Positions 1-8,589 of a stretch of DNA of 25,934 bases are shown here, piece by piece. The stretch is from positions 1 through 25,934 of the forward strand of contig JAGKVE010000029.1 of the NCBI GenBank assembly GCA_021152555.1, given 5' to 3'. Numbering within the stretch: position 1 is the first letter of the stretch; the number at the start of each line of letters is the position of its first letter. The translations under genes were made by a program, and so were the position numbers. The notes beneath the pieces are model-generated. The model saw only the letters and a program-made list of their open reading frames with translations, was not told where the DNA came from and searched no databases. This stretch comes from Bacteroidia bacterium (GTDB lineage Bacteria; Bacteroidota; Bacteroidia; Bacteroidales; Paludibacteraceae).

Positions 1-404
1 GTCTCAAGCACCACCAGTCCGCATCCGATCACGAACAGCGACACCAGGAAGAAATTGAACGACATGGCGCTCTCGCCGGGGATAAACAGCAGTGAACCCA
101 ACCCGAACAGCAGCAGGCCGAGCACCACGCCGCGGCGGTAGCCATAGCGCGTGATGAATATGCCGGCGGGAATGGCCATCAGGAAATACCCGATGTAGGT
201 GGTGGCCTGAATCATCGACGAGTGGGTGAGCGAGATGTCCATAGCCATCTGGAAATGCTTGTTGAGCACATCGAGGATAGCACGGGCAAAACCCCACATA
301 AAAAACAACGAGGTGACCAGCACGAATGGCACCACGTATTCCTTCTTGACGAGCCGGGCGCGACCCGGCCGATGTTCTTGTCCGTTGTCAGAATGTTGTT
401 TCAT
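1..404 (-). CDS. Sugar MFS permease, FucP/GluP-like (partial, N-terminal part)
   Basis: The reading frame starts at the ATG at 404 and runs off the left edge, giving about 134 residues. It opens with a short charged cytoplasmic segment. A first helix follows at about residues 24-40 (VVPFVLVTSLFFMWGFA), leading into ARAILDVLNKHFQ, the stretch typical of the fucose/glucose/galactose:H+ symporter family. Further helices lie at about 70-90 (ending IPAGIFI) and 95-113, with a basic YGYRRG loop between them as in MFS proteins. Likely role: proton-driven sugar uptake at the inner membrane; the substrate cannot be told from this part. It lies downstream of pckA on the same strand but beyond a hairpin terminator, so it is probably transcribed separately. 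The region is visibly more GC-rich than the tsaC-to-MATE genes. The open frame at 4-297 in another minus-strand frame is a shadow. Confidence 0.85.
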   Translation of the reverse strand, partial: MKQHSDNGQEHRPGRARLVKKEYVVPFVLVTSLFFMWGFARAILDVLNKHFQMAMDISLTHSSMIQATTYIGYFLMAIPAGIFITRYGYRRGVVLGLLLFGLGSLLFIPGESAMSFNFFLVSLFVIGCGLVVLE

Positions 405-481
405 AGTTGTTGTATAGTTATCCAAAACATAAAACGGATTTCCCGCCGGAAAATTGTGAACTCCACCCTATAATATAAATA

Positions 482-516
482 GCGATGCGCCCCCGCACAT
501 AGCGGAGGCGCATTGC
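482..516 (-). terminator. Probable rho-independent terminator of pckA
   Basis: A 15-base left arm (482-496) and a 15-base right arm (502-516) pair around the 5-base loop ACATA, with one mismatch and one G-T pair. Read on the minus strand, it lies about 100 bases past the pckA stop and is followed by the T-rich stretch TATTTATATTAT. A second, weaker hairpin (521-528 with 533-540) sits between it and the gene. The rest of the 210-base gap is GC-rich, and I see no other gene in it. Confidence 0.6.
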
Positions 517-614
517 TGACGGCTGCTCGCGGGAGCTGCCGATGGGGGGCAGGCGCAGGTGACTGCTGCAGTGTGCGGGCAGCCTGCTGCCTTATGGTGT
601 TTCAGCCCTGAAGA

Positions 615-2219
615 TTAGAGCTGGGGACCGGCTGCTACGAGAGCTTTACCGGCTGCGTTGTGTTCGAACTTCTTGAAGTTATTGATGAACATCTCAGCAA
701 GCTTGGTGGCTTTCTTGGTCCACTCTTCGGGGTTGGTGTAGGTGTCGCGCGGATCGAGGATAGCAGGATCTACGCCCGGCAGAGCTGTCGGAACCTCGAA
801 GTTGAAGTACGGGATCTTCTTCGTCGGAGCGGTCAGGATGTCGCCACCAAGGATAGCGTCGATGATACCACGGGTGTCGCGGATGGAGATACGTTTACCT
901 GTACCATTCCAACCGGTGTTAACGAGGTATGCCTTCGCGCCACTCTTCTCCATCTTCTTAACGAGTTCCTCGGCATATTTCGTCGGGTGCAACTCCAAGA
1001 ATGCCTGTCCGAAGCAAGCGGAGAAGGTCGGAGTCGGCTCAGTAATACCGCGCTCGGTACCAGCCAACTTAGCGGTGAAACCACTCAGGAAGTAGTACTT
1101 CGTCTGCTCCGGAGTCAGGATCGATACAGGAGGCAGTACGCCGAAGGCATCAGCACTCAGGAAGATCACGTTCTTAGCTGCAGGACCTGCACTGATCGGG
1201 CGAACGATCTTCTCGATATGGTTGATAGGATACGAAACACGGGTGTTCTCGGTTACGCTCTTGTCAGCGAAATCAATCTTGCCGTTCTCATCCACAGTTA
1301 CGTTCTCCAACAATGCGTTACGACGGATAGCTGCGTAGATGTCCGGCTCGGACTCTTTGTCCAGGTTGATAACCTTTGCATAGCAACCGCCCTCGAAGTT
1401 GAACACGCCCTGATCATCCCATCCGTGCTCGTCGTCACCGATAAGCAGACGTTTCGGGTCGGTGGACAGAGTGGTTTTACCGGTTCCTGAGAGACCGAAG
1501 AAGATAGCGGTGTTCTTGCCTTCCATGTCGGTGTTAGCAGAGCAGTGCATCGAAGCGATACCCTTCAACGGCAGGTAGTAGTTCATCATGGAGAACATAC
1601 CTTTCTTCATCTCACCGCCGTACCATGTGTTGAGGATAACCTGCTCGCGGCTCGTGGTGTTGAATGCCACACAAGTCTCACTGTTCAGACCGAGCTCTTT
1701 GTAGTTCTCAACCTTTGCCAACGAAGCATTGTAGATCACGAAGTCCGGCTCGAAGTTAGCCAACTCCTCTTCGTTCGGCTGGATGAACATGTTCTTTACG
1801 AAGTGAGCCTGCCATGCTACCTCTACGATGAAGCGAACTGCCATGCGGGTGTCCTTGTTAGCACCGCAGAAAGCATCTACTACGTACAGGTTCTTACCGC
1901 TCAACTCTTTGATAGCCAACTCTTTCACCTTTGCCCAAACGTCCTCAGACATCGGGTGGTTGTCGTTCTTGTAGCCCTCGGTGGTCCACCAAACGGTGTC
2001 CTTCGAGTTCTTGTCCATAACGATGTATTTGTCCTTAGGCGAACGGCCGGTGTAGATACCGGTCATTACGTTAACCGCATTGAGCTCAGTGTTCTGACCT
2101 TTGGCATAACCGGTCAACTCCGGCTTGGTCTCCTCTGCAAACAGATACTCGTAGGACGGGTTGTGGGCGATTACAGTCGCACCTTTGATACCATACTTGG
2201 TAAGATCTAATTCTTTCAT
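615..2219 (-). CDS. pckA: Phosphoenolpyruvate carboxykinase (ATP)
   Basis: Catalyses oxaloacetate + ATP to phosphoenolpyruvate + CO2 + ADP. In many Bacteroidales it is thought to run in the CO2-fixing direction during sugar fermentation to succinate. The 534 residues match the usual family length. Visible signatures: TGRSPKDKYIV (residues 57-67, substrate binding), NTWYGGEMKKG (197-207), the kinase-1a P-loop GLSGTGKTT (242-250), the kinase-2 metal site IGDDEHGW (260-267), LSADAFGVLPP and NTGWNGTGKR near the C-terminus. The start is the only sensible one: it lies about 75 bases downstream of a canonical Bacteroidota promoter at 2302-2333. The gene is divergent from tsaC. The strong codon bias produces two long antisense open frames (660-1490 and 1545-2210), which I treat as shadows. 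Confidence 0.98.
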   Translation of the reverse strand: MKELDLTKYGIKGATVIAHNPSYEYLFAEETKPELTGYAKGQNTELNAVNVMTGIYTGRSPKDKYIVMDKNSKDTVWWTTEGYKNDNHPMSEDVWAKVKELAIKELSGKNLYVVDAFCGANKDTRMAVRFIVEVAWQAHFVKNMFIQPNEEELANFEPDFVIYNASLAKVENYKELGLNSETCVAFNTTSREQVILNTWYGGEMKKGMFSMMNYYLPLKGIASMHCSANTDMEGKNTAIFFGLSGTGKTTLSTDPKRLLIGDDEHGWDDQGVFNFEGGCYAKVINLDKESEPDIYAAIRRNALLENVTVDENGKIDFADKSVTENTRVSYPINHIEKIVRPISAGPAAKNVIFLSADAFGVLPPVSILTPEQTKYYFLSGFTAKLAGTERGITEPTPTFSACFGQAFLELHPTKYAEELVKKMEKSGAKAYLVNTGWNGTGKRISIRDTRGIIDAILGGDILTAPTKKIPYFNFEVPTALPGVDPAILDPRDTYTNPEEWTKKATKLAEMFINNFKKFEHNAAGKALVAAGPQL

Positions 2220-2301
2220 TTTGTTAAAATATTTAGTTGGATTATTGTCTTTTTAGGGGTTTCGCGTTGTTCGCAGCCGTTAGCCGCTACTAAACAGCGT
2301 A

Positions 2302-2333
2302 CAAAAGTACTACAATTTTCGCAATTATGCAAA
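2302..2333 (-). promoter_or_regulatory. pckA promoter (Bacteroidota -33/-7 type)
   Basis: On the minus strand, TTTG (2333-2330) is followed after 20 bases by TACTTTTG (2309-2302), fitting the Bacteroidota primary sigma factor consensus TTTG-N19/20-TAnnTTTG. The 5' untranslated region would be about 75 bases. Confidence 0.75.
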
Positions 2334-2379
2334 TGAAAAATGAATTTTCTAAGAAAATTTATTGAAATTGTCAAATATA

Positions 2380-2411
2380 TTTGCCAAACCCAAGATTTTG
2401 TAGTATCTTTG
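2380..2411 (+). promoter_or_regulatory. Promoter of the tsaC operon
   Basis: TTTG (2380-2383), 20 bases, TATCTTTG (2404-2411): a textbook Bacteroidota promoter. It also decides the tsaC start. In-frame codons exist back to 2340, but they lie upstream of or inside the promoter, so translation must begin at the ATG at 2430, about 12 bases after the predicted transcription start. Confidence 0.85.
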
Positions 2412-2429
2412 CACGTTATTTTGCGGAAA

Positions 2430-3026
2430 ATGCGATACGAAAAAGAGGACATACAAGAGGCTTTACGTGTACTTCGCGCCGGAGGGATAATTCTCTATCC
2501 AACAGATACAGTGTGGGGAATAGGATGTGATGCTACGAACCCTGAATCTGTAGCCAAAATTTACGCGCTGAAAAAACGCGAAGACTCCAAATCAATGTTG
2601 GTTCTTCTTGACAACTCTGCTAAACTCGATTATTATGTAGATGTTCCCGAATCAGCTGAGGCTCTGCTGGGCATACAAGGTACAAACGATGAAGAACAAG
2701 GGGGGATGAAACCCTTGACTATTATTTATCCGAATGCGCGGCATTTGGCGCAAAATCTCATCGCGGAAGACGGTTCTGTAGGCATTCGCATCACTAATGA
2801 ACCGTTCAGTCAAGCGCTCTGCGCCCAACTCAGACATCCGATTGTATCAACGAGCGCAAACATCTCCGGCGAACCAACGCCGAAGACATATCGCGAAATA
2901 ACGGAAATAATCAAAGAGAATGTGGATTACTGCTGTAAGTTTCGGCGGGATGATGAGGATGAACATGAACCATCTTCCATCATCAAAGTGAATGCTGACG
3001 GCACGTTTAAGATTATCAGGCAATGA
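2430..3026 (+). CDS. tsaC: L-threonylcarbamoyladenylate synthase (YrdC/Sua5 family)
   Basis: Makes threonylcarbamoyl-AMP from threonine, bicarbonate and ATP, the first step of the t6A37 modification of ANN-decoding tRNAs. The protein (198 residues) is the single-domain YrdC type without the Sua5 C-terminal extension. Signatures: ALRVLRAGGIILYPTDTVWG near the N-terminus, the KKREDSKSM substrate loop, and STSANISGEPTP in the C-terminal third. The start at 2430 is chosen from the promoter position, and it gives the usual family N-terminus (MRYEKEDIQEALRVL). The gene overlaps the next by the 4 bases ATGA, indicating translational coupling in the tsaC / sugar transferase / xseB operon. Confidence 0.95.
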   Translation: MRYEKEDIQEALRVLRAGGIILYPTDTVWGIGCDATNPESVAKIYALKKREDSKSMLVLLDNSAKLDYYVDVPESAEALLGIQGTNDEEQGGMKPLTIIYPNARHLAQNLIAEDGSVGIRITNEPFSQALCAQLRHPIVSTSANISGEPTPKTYREITEIIKENVDYCCKFRRDDEDEHEPSSIIKVNADGTFKIIRQ

Positions 3027-4294
3027 CCATCCGTCGCAAACAACAATTACTATATGTGATTGCAGACCTTCTTAGTAGTGAGTTGGTTTGGATTTGTTTC
3101 CTTGCTTTCCGATGGATAGTATATGATGGGCGTGTCGGTTGGTTGGACAGCGTACTTGTACCTGCTTTTAGCTTCTGGAGACCGTTGGTTGTCTATCCGT
3201 TCGTATGCCTGATAACTTACTATTTGTCTGGTTATTACTTACGCCCGTTCCAAAAACCGTTATTGCGCGAGTTTATCCGTACACTGTTCTCTGCAGCCGT
3301 TATAGCCCTCTTCTTTTTCTTCGTCATTGTCATAGATGACCATGCGGAGAACTACCGCCGGTATCTGGTATCGTTAGGCGTGTTATTCGGATTACAGTTC
3401 ACGTTGAGTTACATCCCCCGTTTGGCGATAACGTTGTTTTCAAGAAACCGCGGTATAGTCAGAACACGTACCATACACTCAATGGCTGAAGCAAACCAAC
3501 TCAAAGCGGATGAACAAGACGAGGTAATCATTGATTTGCCAGGTGGGTACTCCGACCGGGATTTATATTCTCTCATAGCCCAATTATATCCGCTTTCCTG
3601 TGAAATTAGTATGGTTCCCCGTGTGTATGACATGTTATTGGGCGCTGCACGTATCGGTCAACTCGATCGTCCTTCACTTGTCAGGATAACAGACCAACAC
3701 ATGAATGATACGGAACTATGTATCAAACGTGCGTTTGATGTGGTCTTTTCGGCGGTCGGGCTTATCGTCCTCGCACCCTTATTGGCATGCATTTCTATTG
3801 CTGTCAAAATGTCCTCTAAAGGCCCTGTCTTTTATAGTCAGAAACGAATTGGATTATACGGCATCCCCTTTAGAATATACAAGTTTCGCACGATGATAGA
3901 CCATGCAGAGGATGAAGGGCAGCCGCAGTTGACGCGTGACAATGATTCTCGTATTACAAAAGTCGGTTATTGGCTGCGCAAGTATCGTTTGGATGAGTTG
4001 CCGCAGTTATGGAATATACTTCGTGGAGAGATGTCTGTTGTCGGACCGCGACCCGAACGTCCGTACTTCATCGCACAAATCATGAAAGAGGCGCCGTACT
4101 ATTGTCTCTTATACAAAGTGCGTCCTGGATTGACCAGTTGGGGACCTATCCGGGTAGGATATACAGATACGATGGCGAAAATGATAGAGCGTCTGAATAG
4201 TGACATCGTCTATGTGGAGAATATGTCGTTGATGCTTGACTTGAAAATACTCTTTTTTACCATAGGGATTATTATCAATGGCAAAGGAAAATAA
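3023..4294 (+). CDS. Polyprenyl glycosylphosphotransferase (initiating sugar-phosphate transferase)
   Basis: Transfers a sugar 1-phosphate from a nucleotide sugar to undecaprenyl phosphate, the first membrane step of capsule, exopolysaccharide or O-antigen synthesis. The N-terminal half (about residues 8-145) is a bundle of hydrophobic helices. A soluble linker follows, then the bacterial sugar-transferase core from about residue 232: KRAFDVVFSAVGL, the membrane-entry helix, KGPVFYSQKRIG, YKFRTM, LRKYRLDELPQLWNIL and MSVVGPRPERP, all diagnostic. At 423 residues it is a little short for the WbaP/ExoY long type. The start overlaps the tsaC stop (ATGA). No other polysaccharide genes are nearby, so the glycan made is unknown. 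The specific sugar cannot be read from the sequence. Confidence 0.92.
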   Translation: MTIRRKQQLLYVIADLLSSELVWICFLAFRWIVYDGRVGWLDSVLVPAFSFWRPLVVYPFVCLITYYLSGYYLRPFQKPLLREFIRTLFSAAVIALFFFFVIVIDDHAENYRRYLVSLGVLFGLQFTLSYIPRLAITLFSRNRGIVRTRTIHSMAEANQLKADEQDEVIIDLPGGYSDRDLYSLIAQLYPLSCEISMVPRVYDMLLGAARIGQLDRPSLVRITDQHMNDTELCIKRAFDVVFSAVGLIVLAPLLACISIAVKMSSKGPVFYSQKRIGLYGIPFRIYKFRTMIDHAEDEGQPQLTRDNDSRITKVGYWLRKYRLDELPQLWNILRGEMSVVGPRPERPYFIAQIMKEAPYYCLLYKVRPGLTSWGPIRVGYTDTMAKMIERLNSDIVYVENMSLMLDLKILFFTIGIIINGKGK

Positions 4295-4442
4295 ATTATC
4301 ATACGACGAGGCTATCAAACGTGCCGAAGATATTATTGCGCAATTAGAGCAATCCGAAGCACTGAGTATGGAGGAATACAAGCAAAAAGCGGCAGAAGTG
4401 ACGGCGCTGTTGAAACTATGCCATTCCGAGCTTCTTTCTTGA
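4278..4442 (+). CDS. xseB: Exodeoxyribonuclease VII small subunit
   Basis: A 54-residue protein starting at the ATG at 4278. The pattern LSYDEAIKRAEDIIAQLEQ, then the SMEEYKQKAAEVTALLKLC helix, matches the short two-helix XseB family. XseB binds XseA to form exonuclease VII, which degrades single-stranded DNA. The gene begins 17 bases inside the end of the sugar transferase gene in a different frame, so it is translationally coupled to it. Its last 27 bases overlap the 3' end of the MATE gene on the opposite strand. The large subunit gene xseA, often adjacent, is not in this window. Call rests on the family pattern and length. Confidence 0.85.
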   Translation: MAKENKLSYDEAIKRAEDIIAQLEQSEALSMEEYKQKAAEVTALLKLCHSELLS

Positions 4443-5759
4443 AGTAAGGAGAACAATGACGGCTGTAATGGCGGAGAGTGTGTCGCTCACAGGTATAGAC
4501 CACCATACGCCGTCCAATGGGGCTTCGAAAATCATTGGAAGTAGCAAAGTAAGCGGGATAAGGTAAAGTACTTGACGCGTAAGGCTCAAGAAAATTGCCT
4601 TCCCGGCTTTCCCGATGGACGTAAATAAGTTTCCTGTAACCATCTGAAAACCAACAATCAGCATTGAGGAGCAGATTATTCGCATGGGTTTGATTGTCAA
4701 GTCAATCAATATTTCATCATGTGTGAACATTTGTGTCATCAGCCGTGGACAACATTCTCCGAGTAAAAAGACAATTCCCATTACACCGGTTGCATAGAGG
4801 CATGTGAGATAAAATGACTTTAGCATGCGGTCGTATTGTTTTGCACCATAATTATAACCGGCAATAGGTTGCATTCCCTGGTTTAAACCCATAACAATCA
4901 TCGCGAAAACAAACGTCAACCGATTGATAACGCCGTATGATGCGATTGCCATATCGCCTCCGAAATTTTTCAATTGGTTATTGATAATGATGACTACAAA
5001 GCAATGCGCTATATTGTATAAAAACGGCGACATGCCAATTGCTAATGCGCGTCCTGTGATATGTTTATTTAGCCTCCAGATACCACGGTGAAAGCGTACT
5101 AACTCATTCTTGTCCATGAATTTCGTTAGTTGCCAGACGACTGCTACGGCTTGACTGATGACGGTAGCTAAAGCAGCCCCGCGGACACCCATATCCATCC
5201 CAAAAATAAAAATAGGATCTAAAATGATATTTACACCTACCGCCACAATAGTAGCCGTCATAGAAAAACGGGGGTGTCCGGCTGAACGTAGCAATGCGTT
5301 CAGACCGAAATAGATATGTGTCAGTATGTTGCCATAGAGAATAATCTCCATGTACTGATGTGCATAGCCTAACGTCTCTTCACTGGCGCCGAAAGCTAAC
5401 AGAATAGGGCCAAGCCATAGCAATCCGGCCGCCATAACAATGGCTGAAAGAATAACATTGAGAATGATGACATTCCCCAAAACACGGTTGGCTTTTTCGT
5501 AATCTTTCTCTCCTAAATAGATAGCGAGTAGAGAGGAAGCCCCTACTCCGACAAGACTTCCGAAAGCTGCACATATATCCATAAACGGCTTTGCTACTGT
5601 CAGCGCGCCTAATGCTAATGCACCGCATCCATGTCCGATATAAATAGAATCTACAATATTATACAGCGAGGTGGCTGTCATCGCAATGATGGCAGGCATA
5701 GCATACTTGAGAAGCAGCTTGTGTATCGGAGCGGTGCCTAATTCTGTAGTTCTAGACAT
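4416..5759 (-). CDS. MATE family multidrug/Na+ antiporter
   Basis: An inner-membrane efflux protein of 447 residues with about 12 hydrophobic helices in two homologous halves. The N-terminus (APIHKLLLKYAMPAIIAM, then YNIVDSIYIGHG) and the mid-protein GMNQGMQPIAGYNYGA-like stretch (here GLNQGMQPIAGYNYGAKQ) are typical of the MepA-like branch of MATE transporters. Such proteins export cationic drugs or metabolites using Na+ or H+; the substrate cannot be predicted. It is the last gene of the adk-obg-ClC-mrp-MATE operon. Its start lies 22 bases inside the mrp gene, and its stop lies inside xseB on the other strand. Confidence 0.93.
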   Translation of the reverse strand: MSRTTELGTAPIHKLLLKYAMPAIIAMTATSLYNIVDSIYIGHGCGALALGALTVAKPFMDICAAFGSLVGVGASSLLAIYLGEKDYEKANRVLGNVIILNVILSAIVMAAGLLWLGPILLAFGASEETLGYAHQYMEIILYGNILTHIYFGLNALLRSAGHPRFSMTATIVAVGVNIILDPIFIFGMDMGVRGAALATVISQAVAVVWQLTKFMDKNELVRFHRGIWRLNKHITGRALAIGMSPFLYNIAHCFVVIIINNQLKNFGGDMAIASYGVINRLTFVFAMIVMGLNQGMQPIAGYNYGAKQYDRMLKSFYLTCLYATGVMGIVFLLGECCPRLMTQMFTHDEILIDLTIKPMRIICSSMLIVGFQMVTGNLFTSIGKAGKAIFLSLTRQVLYLIPLTLLLPMIFEAPLDGVWWSIPVSDTLSAITAVIVLLTSRKKLGMA

Positions 5760-6781
5760 ATTTTTTCAAAAGCCGTTGCTGCAGGATGTCCGGCTTGTAA
5801 TGCTATAGGAGTACCGTTATCTCCGCCTTCGCGGATAGATTGTACTAATGGTATTTGTCCTAAAAGTGGTACATGGAGTTCTTCTGCCAATGCTTTACCT
5901 CCGTCCTTCCCAAAGATGTAATATTTGTTCTCCGGTAATTCTGCAGGGGTGAACCATGCCATATTTTCAATCAGACCTAATATAGGTATGTTCACTTTTT
6001 CATTGCGGAACATCTCTATGCCTTTACGCGCATCAACCAATGCCACAGGTTGCGGCGTAGTTACAACGATAACACCGGTGAGTTGGAGAGAAGAGATAAG
6101 TGTCAGATGGATATCGCTTGTACCGGGAGGCAGGTCAATAAGGAAATAGTCTAATTCACCCCAATGGGCATCTTCAATAAGTTGTTTGATAGCATTAGAT
6201 GCCATTCCTCCTCGCCATATAACGGCTTGCTCGGGATTGACAAAAAAGCCGATAGAGAGCATCTTAACGCCGTATTGCTCAATAGGTTCAATCAGCGTTC
6301 TGCCATCCTCCTCAATAGAAAAAGGTCTGCAATCTTCTGTGTGAAACATTTTCGGCATCGAAGGACCATGGATGTCTGCGTCCAATAATCCTACGCGGAA
6401 GCCTTGCTGTGCAAGGGTAACGGCCAGATTGGCAGCTACGGTAGATTTGCCTACTCCGCCTTTACCGCTATGAACGGCAATCACCTGCTTGGCATGGATT
6501 GGGGAAGATTGGGGAGTATGAGTTTGGATATTTTGTTTGATAAACTTGGGGTGTATGTTCGCCGCGATATTCGGATCTATATAGGTCTGCAAAGCAGTCT
6601 CGGCTGCCTTTACAACAGACTTCATAAACGGGTCGTTGTCTTTCGGAAAAATAAGCGAGAATGAAACTTCAAAACCGGATATACGGATGTCGTCTTCTAA
6701 CATTCCGCTTTCTACCAGATCTTTACCTGTTCCCGGATAGCGCACATGGCGTAAAGCGTCTATGATTTGTTGTGGGTACAT
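5738..6781 (-). CDS. mrp: Mrp/NBP35-type ATP-binding iron-sulfur carrier
   Basis: A P-loop ATPase of the Mrp/ApbC/NBP35 family (347 residues), a scaffold or carrier for Fe-S clusters in the cytoplasm. Residues 1-70 form an N-terminal MIP18/DUF59-like domain. The deviant Walker A HSGKGGVGKST is at about 104-114, followed by GLLDADIHGPSMP and the switch region LIDLPPGTSD. Near the C-terminus the frame reads NMAWFTPAELPENKYYIFG, where many Mrp proteins carry a CxxC cluster-binding pair; none is seen here. I believe this is usual for the Bacteroidota branch, but that is from memory. The gene sits 3 bases downstream of the ClC gene and overlaps the MATE start, so it is inside one operon. Confidence 0.93.
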   Translation of the reverse strand: MYPQQIIDALRHVRYPGTGKDLVESGMLEDDIRISGFEVSFSLIFPKDNDPFMKSVVKAAETALQTYIDPNIAANIHPKFIKQNIQTHTPQSSPIHAKQVIAVHSGKGGVGKSTVAANLAVTLAQQGFRVGLLDADIHGPSMPKMFHTEDCRPFSIEEDGRTLIEPIEQYGVKMLSIGFFVNPEQAVIWRGGMASNAIKQLIEDAHWGELDYFLIDLPPGTSDIHLTLISSLQLTGVIVVTTPQPVALVDARKGIEMFRNEKVNIPILGLIENMAWFTPAELPENKYYIFGKDGGKALAEELHVPLLGQIPLVQSIREGGDNGTPIALQAGHPAATAFEKICLELQN

Positions 6782-6784
6782 ATA

Positions 6785-8569
6785 TTATTCTTCACTAAAA
6801 TGTACAAGTACGTGGCGGTATGAATTGAAAATTTTCGATTTGGAGACGAAACCCAAATAGCGTCTGTCGGCATCCACTACGGGCAGATTCCATGCGCCGG
6901 TGTCCTCAAAAGTCTCCATTACTTTATCCATCGGCATATCGAAACGCAAGACAGCAGGTGGGGATGTCATTAGTTGACTGACTGTAAAGCGTTTGTATAA
7001 ACGGGGTTGGAACATGATGTTGCGCACTTCATCTAATAGCAAGATTCCTCGCAAATGTCCCTCGCTGTCAATCACGGGAAAAACATTACGGTGACTTTCG
7101 GATATAACTTTAACCAGTTCGCCCAAAGTCATTTCTGGCATGACAGTAACAAAGTCGGTCTCCAGCACACTATCCATTTTCAGCAATGTGAGTACGTTAC
7201 GGTCTTTGTTGTGCGTCAATAGTTCGCCTTTTTGTGCCAAACGCATGGCGTATAATGAGTGCGGTTCAAAAAGCATGATGGTGAGATATGAAATTACGCT
7301 CACAATCATTAGCGGCATAAATAAATGGTATCCGCCTGTCAGTTCGGCTATAAGGAAGATGCCGGTTAGCGGAGCGTGCATGACGCCGGACATCAAACCT
7401 GCCATACCGACCAATGCAAAATTGGTCTCAGGAACCATCAATCCACTCATATTCATAATGCGCGCAGTGAGGAACCCTGTAATAGCCCCCATGAAAAGTG
7501 ATGGGGCAAAGATACCTCCGACACCTCCGGCGCCGTTGGTGGCTACTGAAGCAACTATCTTGAATAAAATGATAAATCCGAAATAGGTCAGAAGTAACCA
7601 ATAACTGTTGCTCGCTGCCCATTTGTTATGCTCAAGAGGGCTGTTCTCCAAAGCCGACATACAATCTCCGTTGATAAGTTGGCGGATAACGTCATATCCC
7701 TCACCGTATAAAGGAGGGAAAATATATATGAGGATACTGAGGGTTAGACCTCCCAGCAATAGTTTTATCCACATATTAGTGATTGTGTGCTTAAACCATT
7801 GTTCCAGTCCGTTCATTCCACGTGTGAAATAGAGACTGACAAAACCGCATACAACGCCTAAAATGAGATACCAAGGGATACGCTGGACAAGAAATGGTTC
7901 TGCTGAATCGAGTGTGAACATGGGCTCTACCCCCGTCAGAATATATGAGATGGCGGTTGCTGTTACCGAAGAAATAAGCAACGGTGCAACGGAAGTCATC
8001 GTAAGATCCATCATTAGTACCTCAAGTGTGAAAACCAAACCGGCTATCGGAGCTTTGAAAATACCGCCGATAGCGCCAGCAGCTCCACAACCGATCATCA
8101 GCATCATAGTCTTTTGGTCAAGTCGGAATGCTTTTGCCAGATTACTCCCAATGGCAGCGCCGGTCAATACAATCGGGGCCTCCGCTCCTACAGAACCTCC
8201 AAATCCGATTGTTAGTCCTGATCCGACAATAGAGGACCACATGTTATGTGCCTTGATAATCGATTTGCGCTGAGAGATAGCGTAAAGGATTTTTGTAATT
8301 CCGTGGCTGATATCATCTCGCACAATATACTTGACAAACAATGCCGCGAGTGTTATACCTATAATAGGTGTAATGAGGTACCACCATGTGTGACTATCAC
8401 CGATGAGATGTGTTTCTACTACCCATTGGATAAGATGAATGAATGATTTGAGAAGCGCAGCGGCTGCGGCTGACAATCCGCCTACGAAGAAAGAAAGGAG
8501 GAGCACAAGGTGCTTCTCACTAATATGGCGTTCCCGCCATTCGATCATACTATCGTACCATTTCTTCAT
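6785..8569 (-). CDS. ClC-type chloride channel/antiporter with CBS pair
   Basis: A membrane protein of 594 residues with a full ClC helix bundle followed by two C-terminal CBS domains (starting about LLKMDSVLETDFVTVMPEM and SQLMTSPPAVLRFDMPMDKV), which usually bind adenine nucleotides and tune transport. The anion path signatures are GSGLTIGFGGSVGAEAP (family GSGxP and GxEGP regions) and the later GGVGGIFAPSLFMGA. The gating glutamate is kept, but the usual GREGP is GAEAP. A TTG at 8602 is in frame but overlaps the obg stop. The ATG at 8569 leaves a 20-base gap with GAAGGGA upstream and gives the normal MKKWYDS start, so I chose it. Third gene of the adk operon. Confidence 0.92.
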   Translation of the reverse strand: MKKWYDSMIEWRERHISEKHLVLLLSFFVGGLSAAAAALLKSFIHLIQWVVETHLIGDSHTWWYLITPIIGITLAALFVKYIVRDDISHGITKILYAISQRKSIIKAHNMWSSIVGSGLTIGFGGSVGAEAPIVLTGAAIGSNLAKAFRLDQKTMMLMIGCGAAGAIGGIFKAPIAGLVFTLEVLMMDLTMTSVAPLLISSVTATAISYILTGVEPMFTLDSAEPFLVQRIPWYLILGVVCGFVSLYFTRGMNGLEQWFKHTITNMWIKLLLGGLTLSILIYIFPPLYGEGYDVIRQLINGDCMSALENSPLEHNKWAASNSYWLLLTYFGFIILFKIVASVATNGAGGVGGIFAPSLFMGAITGFLTARIMNMSGLMVPETNFALVGMAGLMSGVMHAPLTGIFLIAELTGGYHLFMPLMIVSVISYLTIMLFEPHSLYAMRLAQKGELLTHNKDRNVLTLLKMDSVLETDFVTVMPEMTLGELVKVISESHRNVFPVIDSEGHLRGILLLDEVRNIMFQPRLYKRFTVSQLMTSPPAVLRFDMPMDKVMETFEDTGAWNLPVVDADRRYLGFVSKSKIFNSYRHVLVHFSEE

Positions 8570-8589
8570 TGCCGATTGTCCCTTCAATT

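Noticed and set aside
660..2210. Two long open frames (276 and 221 codons) on the plus strand opposite pckA
   Set aside because: They mirror a highly codon-biased enzyme gene, have no family-like motifs and no promoter; pckA fully explains the region.
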